Shown here: piece after piece, positions 56,384 to 64,000 of the stretch
Layout of the letters: the number at the start of each line of letters is the position of its first letter
Position numbering within the stretch: the stretch's first letter is position 1
NCBI RefSeq assembly: GCF_021462225.1
Contig: NC_061798.1
Location: 23,785,320-23,849,319, forward strand
Source: Girardinichthys multiradiatus
Lineage: Eukaryota > Chordata > Actinopteri > Cyprinodontiformes > Goodeidae
Direction of reading: 5' to 3'
DNA length: 64,000 nucleotides
The notes under the pieces: model-generated
What the model was told of the DNA's origin: nothing
The model's database searches: none
What the model saw: the letters and a program-made list of their open reading frames with translations, nothing else
Position numbers and translations under genes: made by a program

Positions 56384-56721
56384 CATTATTCTCTGCTAAA
56401 GGTTATTGAGCGCATAAACCAGAAAATGCTGGAAAGTATCCAATAATCTGTGACACAGACATTGTCAGGAGGAGTGAGTGCGAAAATAGCGTGAGTGGAG
56501 AGACGCGCTGGCCTCAGCAACTCTCATCGCAGGTGACCGAATGCAGTTATCTGTTTGGCAAACCTCGCGGTGTTAACAAGGATAGATGATTGATTGCTGT
56601 TTTGTATGAATGACTGAAACACTTGTGGTGTCTTGAGAATTGATTAGAATAATTCTCAATTAGACCGGAAGCTCGGGACATAGCGTGCCATATGTTCCAG
56701 TCGGCCACAAGTGTGTGAAAG
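56383..56721 (+). other. Presumed retroviral leader region upstream of gag
   Basis: This stretch precedes the gag start and should contain the end of the 5' LTR, the primer-binding site and the packaging region. I cannot define an LTR end or a clear tRNA-complementary site. ACCGGAAGCTCGGGACAT at 56663-56680 is a weak candidate for the primer-binding area. The left border of the ERV is therefore unknown. Confidence 0.35.
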
Positions 56722-56886
56722 ATGGACGGAGAGTTTGATAGGGAGACGGATGACTCAGGTTGGGGTACTGAGGCGCCGGAGTGGAAGACGTTTGAGGAGC
56801 AAGTGTATGTTGTCAGGCAGCTGGTGCAGCAGACTCAGGAGGAAAAACAGGCTGAAAAGTTAATTAAGAAAATGAACCAGAAAATA

Positions 56887-58492
56887 CAGGTCCTTCTCAA
56901 AATATTAACATATTGTGATAAAGTTCATTATTTTCCATAATGTCATGATGAAAATTTAACATTCATATATTTCAGATTCATTGCACACTAACTGAAATAT
57001 TTCAGGTCTTTTATTGTCTTAATACGGATGATTTTGGCATACAGCTCATGAAAACCCAAAATTCCTATCTCACAAAATTAGCATATCATTAAAAGGGTCT
57101 CTAAACGAGCTATGAACTTAATCATCTGAATCAACGAGTTAACTCTAAAGACCTGCAAAAGATTCCTGAGGCCTTTAAAACTCCCAGCCTGGTTCATCAC
57201 TCAAAACCCCAATCATGGGTAAGACTGCCGACCTGACTGCTGTCCAGAAGGCCACTATTGACACCCTCAAGCAAGAGGGTAAGACACAGAAAGAAATTTT
57301 TGAACGAATAGGCTGTTCCCAGAGTGCTGTATCAAGGCACCTCAGTGGGAAGTCTGTGGGAAGGAAAAAGTGTGGCAGAAAACACTGCACAACGAGAAGA
57401 GGTGACCGGACCCTGAGGAAGATTGTGGAGAAGGGCCGATTCCAGACCTTGGGGACCTGCGGAAGCAGTGGACTGAGTCTGGAGTAGAAACATCCAGAGC
57501 CACCATGCACAGGCGTGTGCAGGAAATGGGCTACATGTGCCGCATTCCCCAGGTCAAGCCACTTTTGAACCAGAAACAGTGGCAGAAGTGCCTGACCTGG
57601 GCTACAGAGAAGCAGCACTGGACTGTTGCTCAGTGGTCCAAAGTACTTTTTTCGGATGAAAGCAAATTCTGCATGTCATTCGGAAATCAAGGTGCCAGAG
57701 TCTGGTGGAAGACTGGGGAGAAGGAAATGCCAAAATGCCAGAAGTCCAGTGTCAAGTACCCACAGTCAGTGATGGTCTGGGGTGCCGTGTCAGCTGCTGG
57801 TGTTGGTCCACTGTGTTTTATCAAGGGCAGGGTCAATGCAGCTAGCTATCAGGAGATTTTGGACCACTTCATGCTTCCATCTGCTGAAAAGCTTTATGGA
57901 GATGAAGATTTCATTTTTCAGCACGACCTGGCACCTGCTCACAGTGCCAAAACCACTGATAAATGGTTTACTGACCATGGTATCACTGTGCTCAATTGGC
58001 CTGCCAACTCTCCTGACCTGAACCCCATAGAGAATCTGTGGGATATTGTGAAGAGAACGTTGAGAGACTCAAGACCCAACACTCTGGATGAGCTAAAGGC
58101 CGCTATCGAAGCATCCTGGGCCTCCATAAGACCTCAGTGCCACAGGCTGATTGCCTCCATGCCACGCCGCATTGAAGCAGTCATTTCTGCAAAAGGATTC
58201 CCGACCAAGTATTGAGTGCATAACTGTACAAGATTATTTGAAGGTTGACATTTTTTGTATTAAAAACACTTTTCTTTTATTGGTCGGATTAAATATGCTA
58301 ATTTTGTGAGATAGGAATTTTGGGTTTTCATGAGCTGTATGCCACAATCATCCGTATTAAGACAATAAAAGACCTGAAATATTTCAGTTAGTGTGCAATG
58401 AATCTAAAATATATGAATGTTAAATTTTCCTCAAGACATTATGGAAAATAATGAACTTTATCACAATATGCTAATATTTTGAGAAGGACCTG
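56887..58492 (+). mobile_element. Complete Tc1/mariner element (copy B) inside gag, 1606 bp
   Basis: Ends CAGGTCCTTCTC and GAGAAGGACCTG, flanked by TA (56885-56886, 58493-58494). Terminal inverted repeats of about 200 bases. It is the same family as copy A (2476-4084), nearly identical over its length, in the opposite orientation. Its length plus the TA duplication is 1608 bases, a multiple of three. The insertion is clean: gag sequence resumes in the same frame on the other side. Confidence 0.96.
57215..58215 (+). pseudogene. Tc1-type DD34E transposase, frameshifted (copy B)
   Basis: Two frames, as in copy A: 57215-57487 (90 residues, DNA-binding part) and 57505-58215 (236 residues, catalytic part). 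Catalytic motifs FSDES, QHDLAPAHS and PDLNPIENLW are intact with DD34E spacing. The break is at the same GGGG run as in copy A. Protein differences from copy A are few: in the first piece Thr/Lys (VGRTK versus VGRKK); in the second Arg/Cys, Arg/Trp, Gly/Arg, Lys/Glu and loss of one His (RPHQC versus RPQC). The very close match implies recent movement of both. Confidence 0.93.
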
Positions 58493-60110
58493 TACAGGAG
58501 GAAGTGGAGAGAGATGGCACAGATAAAAAGAGTAGAAAGAGTGTTGGAAGATGGTTTTGGCTGAACATGAAGAAAGCTAAAAAAGATAAGGAGTTGGCAG
58601 AAGAGAAATGCAAGGAAAATGGATGGTTTAAAGGCAAGTGGAAAGATTTAAGAGACAAAGCAGCAAAAAATGAGACTTTCTGGTCTCAGATGGTGTTAAT
58701 ATGGCAGGGAAGAAAACATGCAATGTTTGATAAACCTGACACCACACATACAGAACCATGGACCACTACTCACATCTACTCCTTGGGCTTCACCCACTCC
58801 TAGTGTAGAATGTGAGGCCCAGGAAAATGATGAAGCCATCTCAAACCTGCAGGAACCACCAGAAGACACACCTGAGCGCAGTGCCCCCCAACCAGAAACT
58901 CAAACCATGCAACCACGCTTCCTCCATCAGGCGGAATCAAGAGGGGAGCCTGGGTTCTATAAAAAACAGATGCCCCTCCTTCATCAACCTGGGTCCGGGG
59001 GTCAGCGTAAATACAAGCCTTTTTCCCTGGGAGATCTTATCACACTCTGCGACAAGCTCCCACCCGTAACTGAGGGTGCTTCTATTTGGTTGCAAACATT
59101 AGATTCTCTTACTGCAGGCACCACATTAGCTCTAGGGGATTACCGGGCTATTGCAGCGCGTTGTATGAAACCACACAGCTGTAGAGAGGTTGAAGCGAGT
59201 GCTCGCTCCCTTCTCTTCCCAGACACAGATCATTTCTCTCTCCATGCCCAAGACATAGGGGACGCGCTGAGGGAGCTATACCCTGTAACCAGTGGGCGCA
59301 CCATTCCTAAGTTCGAATGGAATCCCAACACTAACCCCAGATAATATTTGGACCAATGTATATCCATGTGGCAAACGCAAACAGGAACCAATCCAGATAG
59401 AGAAGGGTCACAGAGAGATTGGTTTAGGGATGCTGTGTTGCGGGGTTTACCCACTCAGGTTAAAACCAACATGGAAGATAATCCTGACTTGCCAGGATCA
59501 GACACTGGAACGTGGGACCGTCATTTAATTAACCATTTATCTAAAATAAGAGAGGAAAATAAGAAAGATGAGGAAGAGCTCAAAACATTACAAACTCAAT
59601 TACTAAAAATGCAGCTAGCAGAGGCTAAGCAGAAAGCAGAAGACAAGAAAAAAGAAAATCAACCTACCAAAATAATGTATGAAGGTGCTGTGTCTCACCC
59701 ACCCCAAGCTCCTCCATTTCCTGGACATCAGGACACATTTGCACAGTGGCCACTGGCCTCTGGTCCTCTTCAGGGACATGCTGGTTGCTTCTGGGGGCGG
59801 GGTGGGCCCAGGGGACATGGATTCCAGCGAGGACCACCATGGAGGTCGAGTAATGCTGATGTATGTTATTACTGCGAGGTACCAGGTCATTGGGCTCACG
59901 AATGTCCTTACAGGACTCCTCAGGGCAGACATGGACAGCATGGTCCTTTTGCAAAACCAACAGCTCGCCCTTACAGAGGGAGAGGTGGTCCACCATGTGG
60001 AGGTCAGCAGCAGCAGCCTTCACTCCAACTGCCAGCCTGGGAGGAACCCACTGAGTGTCCCCACAGAACCCACCGGACAGAGGGACTGAGGACCCCTTAT
60101 TGTCTGTGAC

Positions 60111-60280
60111 GATGTATGGAAAAATCTTCCCTTTCTAGTGGTCACTGGGGCTACATGCTCAACCATCAAACAAGCCACTCCCAACACTCTCCACAAGGAA
60201 TACCACTGTCATGGGGTTTTCTGGGGCTAAACAGGTCCTACCGTACACCAAGCCCTTAAAAACAGAAATAGGAGGGCAAA
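60111..60280 (+). pseudogene. Retroviral protease remnant, active-site Asp lost
   Basis: Aspartic proteases cut retroviral polyproteins. In the frame running through 60129-60230 the sequence reads PFLVVTGATCSTI. The position that should hold the catalytic Asp of the D-[ST]-G triad is Val (codon GTC at 60141-60143). The following part (VLPYTKPLKTEIGG) is the usual second half of the fold, but it ends early, and the pol frame takes over at about 60281 without the ILV-type C-terminal segment. So the domain has a lost catalytic residue and a probable deletion. The frame differs from both gag and pol. Confidence 0.7.
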
Positions 60281-61915
60281 ATGGGCGCAACTATTCTGTG
60301 TGGTTCTGATGGACTACAGGTGAACCTCCCTAATGGCACCCAACTTTCCTGTGGCAGCAGCACCTCCTTCTCATCTGGACAGTACTTAATCCAGCCCTTG
60401 CCCCATCCTATGGCTGACATTTACTGGGTCCTGTTACACCCAGAAACCACAGCATGCAGAGGCGTTCTCTCTTCTTTCCTTCGGTGGAAATCCTGGATCT
60501 CCACCCTGGCACCCTACATCCCTCCTCCTGACCCCCTGCATGTCAACCTGTTTTATGACAGAAATAACTGCGAATGTTACCAGGAAAGCTTTGCTGACGA
60601 GCTGGAGGGTAAGAAGTGGGACATTGTCACAACTGACATTTATGTAGCTCCAAAGGGCGTTGTCGCCTCTTTAAAGTTATCCAAAGAACAGGAAGGGTGG
60701 TTTAAAATGTGGTCTGATGGCATTCCGCACATTTCTTTAGCCCTTCATCCAGGACATGAAGCACATGAGTTAGGGGGTGTGTTAAAACGCTCCCTCTCCC
60801 TACAGGATTGGCACCTCTCTTCCACTCCCAACCTCTCCTATTCACCTTCAGGGAACACTTATTGCATTCTTAATTATTCCACAGATGTAGGCACCCTGGA
60901 ACATGTACAGTTAGACAGACATCATGGTAGAGAAAAATCAGATCACCCACTGGCAGCTGCAGTTGTACAAAACATGCCCTCCACACTCTGGGCAGAAGGT
61001 CCCACGGACGTGGGCCTCATACACTGTACTCCCATCACTTTTCAGCTTACTTCTGATCAACAAATCTGGAGGTCCCAATACCCTCATAAACCCGCTGCTG
61101 AACTGGGCATTAAGGACACAATTGAGGGTCTGTGGAATGCCGGTGTATTAGAGTCGGCTGACTCCTCCCCGTGGAATACACCTATTTTACCAGTTGAGAA
61201 AAAGGGAACAGGGAAATGGAGAATGGCACACGATTTGAGGGCCGTTAATGCAGCACTGTCCACTCCTACTGTCCCTGTTCCAAATCCTTATGTTGCTCTC
61301 ACTAATCTTAATCCTGAACATGCATGGTTTACATGCATTGACCTGGCATATACTTTATTTTGCCTGCCTTTAGCTGAAGAATGCAGGGATATTTTTGCTT
61401 TCACCTATAGATCACATAGGTACCGATACACTCGTTTGCCACAGGGTTTTGCTCTCTCCCCAGGAATCTTTAACCAAGTTCTTAAAGACTCCTTACAGGA
61501 CTGCCCACTCCCACCACATACTACACTCATCCAGTATGTTGATGACATTCTTTTAGCCACACTTACTGTAACTGAATGTTTGGAGGCTACTGCTGTTGTT
61601 CTTTCACATTTGGCCAAGACAGGCTATAAAGTCAGTAAAGCTAAACTTCAAATCTGCAGAAGACAGGTGGACTTCTTGGGCAGGGTGGTCTCCCAGCCAG
61701 GGACCGGTATGTCCCCTGCACATCAATCTGCAGTACTTTCTCATTCCAAACCATTACTCGTGAAATACCTGCTGTCATTTCTGGGCCTTACGGGTTACAG
61801 CAGATCATTTGTCCCCGGGTACACTGATCTCACAGCTCCCCTTAGAGACCTAGTGAAAAAACAGGGCATGAGAAATCTCACTGCCCCCTTGGAATGGACC
61901 AGAGAAGCTGAATAA
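60281..61915 (+). pseudogene. ERV pol: 2H-like region plus reverse transcriptase (544 residues)
   Basis: Residues 1-45 are the end of the protease region. Residues 46-215 form an extra segment not found in mammalian gammaretroviral pol, with HVNLFYD at 87-93 and HISLALH at 150-156 (see the finding on a possible 2H phosphoesterase). Reverse transcriptase begins near 235 (LWAEGPTDVG). It shows fingers (SPWNTPILPVEKKGTGKWRM at 296-315), motif A with Asp354 (CIDLAYTLFCLPL), LPQGFALSP at 386-394, and YVDDIL at 419-424 with the catalytic Asp pair 421-422. Thumb and connection follow (VDFLGRVVS). A TAA at 61913-61915 ends the frame within the connection region. The RT catalytic triad itself is intact. 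Confidence 0.85.
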
Positions 61916-62884
61916 GCTTTTATCACTCTCAAAACAAGCTTATCCCAAGCTGCACACTTGGCACACCCTGACTACACGTTGCCATTTTATTTGGATGTTT
62001 CTGTAACAGCACACACAGCCAATGGGGTGCTGTTTCAGAAAAAAGGGGGTACTAGGACTGTCCTTATGTACATAAGTGTAATGCTGGACAACATGGAACA
62101 AAGACATCATGAATGCACCAGACATGCAGCAGGGATGGCTAAAATAACCCAGAAAACAGCCCATGTAGTTATGGGACACTCTCTTCATACTCTCACATCA
62201 CATGGAGTGGTGGCTTTTGTGAACTCAAAAACATTCACACTATCACCACTGAGATAACAGAGACTGAGCAGGGTGCTGGAAGCTCCTAACATCACATACA
62301 TACATGAAGGCATAAAAATGGCAGACAGAATGACTTCAGGAGAACCACGTGTCTGTGCAGAAAAAGTTGAGTTTAATGAAAAAATCAGACCAGACCTACA
62401 AAGCACATCTCTGACAGATGCTAGAAATCTGTATACAGATGGTTGCTGTTTCAGACATGACACAGAAGGCCTTAAAGCAGCTTATGCAGTGTTGCAGGAC
62501 ACAGGGTCAGACTTTGTGACAGTGAAAGCGGAAAGACTGACAGACACACAATCAGCACAGAGAGCAGATGTTTTGGCAGTGATAGCGGCCCTAGAATTAG
62601 GAGAAGGACAGAAAGTAAACATTTACACAGACTCAGCATATGCCACAGGAGCAGTGCATGTGGAACTAAAGCAATGGTTGAGAACAAGGTTTATAACAGC
62701 AGGACAGAAACCCATCAGGCATGAACAGGAAATGAGAAGGTTGGCTGAAGCATTGTTACTACCACAGGAGGTGGCGGTTATTAAATGCAAAGGACACAAC
62801 AATAGTAACACCAGAATAGCATAAAGCAACCAGGCGGCCGACCAGGCGGCAAAGCAGTGCACTGGTTACCAACCTAGAAACATA
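61916..62884 (+). pseudogene. ERV pol: connection and RNase H domains
   Basis: The same frame continues after the stop through a degraded connection domain (YLDVSVTAHTANGVLFQKK) and meets a second stop at 62255-62257. RNase H follows in the frame 62273-62824: YTDGCC (Asp56 of that frame), AALELG (Glu108) and YTDSAY (Asp120). The last acidic position lies in NQAADQAAK just after a third stop at 62822-62824. RNase H would remove the RNA strand after reverse transcription. All four acidic residues are present, but the gene is split by stops. Confidence 0.85.
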
Positions 62885-64000
62885 TTGTTGTGTTCAGAGG
62901 TAGGGTGGACACCAGAATCCACCCCAGAGGAAGTGGGGAAATTACAAAAGGGGGCCTCACCAGAAGAAAAGTCAGTTTGGAAGGCTAGAGGAGGCAGTGA
63001 GGACCAAAATGGACTTTGGAGGAGTCCAGACGGACGTCCAATCCTGCCACCAGGGCTCACTACAGCAGCCTTGGAAAAAGCCCATGGCATGGGGCATGTA
63101 GGGACCACACAAATGATAAAAAATCTCGAACACTTGTGGCATCCTTATTTAAAACCAATGGCAGTGCATTGCATAAACTCATGTGAAATTTGCAGACAGT
63201 TCATTGCCAAACCTACCCTGAAGTCAGCGCCAGTGAAATTCCCAGTGGATCCTATTGCAGGGAAAGAAATCATCATTGACTATACAGATATGACTGAAAG
63301 AGTGAATGGGTTCAGATATCTGTTGGTATGTGTGGATGCATTCACAGGATAGCCAGAAGCCTGGCCAACAAAGAAAGAAGACAGCAAGTCTGTGGTAAAG
63401 TGTTTGATAAATCATTACATTCCCAGACATGGTTTTCCCGCCAAGATAAGATCAGACAATGGCACCCACTTTAAAAACGAGGAGCTCAGAGAAGTGGAAA
63501 CGTTTTTGGGGCTCAAACATTCCTTTGGGACGGTGTATCATCCAGGGAAAGGTGGAAAGAATGAATCAAACACTCAAAACCAAATTGGCTAAAATCTGTT
63601 CACAGACCAAAATGAATTGGGTCACAGCCTTGCCATTAGCCTTGATGTCTGTAAGAAGCTCTGTGAATCAGAGGCATGGTCTGACTCCACATGAACTGCA
63701 GACAGGGAGACCATTTCCAGGTCCCCAAACCAGGCTGCCTTTTCTAAATGAATGTGAACAGTCTATGTCTCATTGTGATTATTACAGATCTCTCCACAGT
63801 CTTGTTGCAGCATTCTCCAAACAGATTCCAGCGGAACCAGAGACCAGAGCCGGCACCACCACATCGGAAGCTGAGTGGGTCCTGCTGAGGGTGATCAAAA
63901 GGAAGTGGTCAGAACCCAGGTGGACCGGTCCATTCCAGGTCACAGAAAGAACCTCACACGCACGCGGTGAGACTCAAGGGTAAAGGTGACACCTGGTACC
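62885..64000 (+). pseudogene. ERV pol: integrase, broken and cut by the window edge
   Basis: Integrase would insert the viral DNA. In the frame 62885-63352 the zinc-binding His/Cys set is HGMGH (67, 71) and CEIC (100, 103), followed by the first catalytic Asp in IIIDYTD (132). A TAG at 63350-63352, where relatives have Trp, stops the frame. After the stop the same frame holds the second catalytic Asp (IRSDNGTH). A one-base insertion near 63550 shifts the frame. The catalytic Glu is in KVERMNQ of the frame 63459-63983. A C-terminal PRWTGPFQV box follows near 63915-63945. A further frame change near 63960 leads to the final readable C-terminal residues. Env would follow beyond 64000. Confidence 0.88.

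Larger units (their letters stand above)
56722..60109 (+). pseudogene. Retroviral gag, interrupted by a Tc1 element
   Basis: Gag would form the virus core. The N-terminal piece starts at 56722 (MDGEFDRETDDSGW), is acidic and has a predicted coiled region rich in Gln, Glu and Lys. It lacks a Gly at position 2, so no myristoylation signal is seen. The Tc1 copy at 56887-58492 cuts it. The same frame resumes with a Lys-rich stretch (KKAKKDKELAEEK). A frameshift near 58750-58790 moves to a Pro-rich segment and then a capsid-like region (FSLGDLITLCDKLPP, WLQTLDSLTAGTT) to a TAA at 59342-59344. The frame continues from 59348 through a coiled coil (EENKKDEEELKTLQTQLLKMQLAEAKQK is too long to be chance) into a Gly/Arg-rich nucleocapsid with one CCHC knuckle (CYYCEVPGHWAHEC) and ends at 60109. 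Confidence 0.85.
56722..64000 (+). mobile_element. Endogenous retrovirus, gammaretrovirus-like, incomplete
   Basis: Gag, a protease remnant and pol (RT, RNase H, integrase) occur in retroviral order, and the window ends in the C-terminal part of integrase. The single-zinc-knuckle nucleocapsid, the LWAEGPTDVG box before RT and the overall pol plan resemble class I (gamma/epsilon-like) ERVs of fish. Env and the 3' LTR, if present, lie beyond 64000. Gag is broken by a Tc1 insertion, a frameshift and a stop. Pol is broken by four stops and one frameshift. It is not functional as read. Confidence 0.9.

Noticed and set aside
59615..60089. Several overlapping frames on both strands within gag.
   Set aside because: They are other-frame readings of the nucleocapsid region. 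The real frame has the CCHC knuckle and continues the gag reading.

Overview
The window looks like vertebrate, almost certainly teleost fish, nuclear DNA. It is AT-rich, full of microsatellites, and has no operons or closely packed genes. Its recognisable repeats are typical fish ones: Tc1/mariner elements with long terminal inverted repeats (TIRs), piggyBac and hAT-like short elements, CR1/L2/Rex1-group LINEs, Ty3/Gypsy LTR elements and solo LTRs, and a gammaretrovirus-like endogenous retrovirus (ERV). I found no convincing host protein-coding exon, tRNA, rRNA or CRISPR. Every substantial open frame belongs to a mobile element. The exact species cannot be read from this window.

Layout. 1-9.3 kb: a probable Gypsy solo LTR (1308-2079); a complete but frameshifted Tc1 element on the minus strand (2476-4084); a decayed Tc1 whose 3' tail is split by an internally deleted piggyBac element (5451-6830); two further Tc1 remnants (6.9-7.56 kb); and an unresolved LTR-like or promoter-like stretch with a full CRE site (7.57-9.3 kb). 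9.3-21.2 kb: mostly featureless DNA, then a LINE inserted inside another LINE (12.9-16.2 kb), an LTR-like block, a minus-strand solo LTR (about 16940-17443), a hAT-like 5' end (19.3-19.88 kb) and a hAT-like MITE with a perfect 8-bp duplication (20519-21147). 21.2-33.2 kb: mostly unexplained DNA, a large solo LTR (24334-25308) and a gutted Ty3/Gypsy element (27.87-30.5 kb). 33.2-38.4 kb: an intact Tc1-related element of the DD38E (Intruder-like) type with an uninterrupted 346-residue transposase, then a Tc1 cut by a 5'-truncated LINE, then a fish repeat split by a piggyBac-type MITE flanked by TTAA. 38.4-56.3 kb: AT-rich DNA with solo LTRs, Tc1-derived MITEs, LINE scraps, an interstitial-telomere-like repeat and a purine-rich tract.

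56.7-64.0 kb: gag-pro-pol of an endogenous retrovirus, running off the right edge. Its gag is interrupted by a second copy of the 2.5-kb Tc1 element, in opposite orientation. Pol carries four in-frame stops and one frameshift. Between the protease remnant and reverse transcriptase lies about 170 residues with two H-h-x-h motifs spaced like a 2H phosphoesterase. This is the most interesting candidate in the window, but it is an inference.

The elements do not form a pathway. They form a layered record of insertions (LTR in LINE, LTR in MITE, LINE in LINE, LINE in Tc1, piggyBac in Tc1, piggyBac MITE in repeat, Tc1 in ERV) that gives relative ages. The only protein that looks potentially functional is the DD38E transposase at 33.4-34.5 kb.
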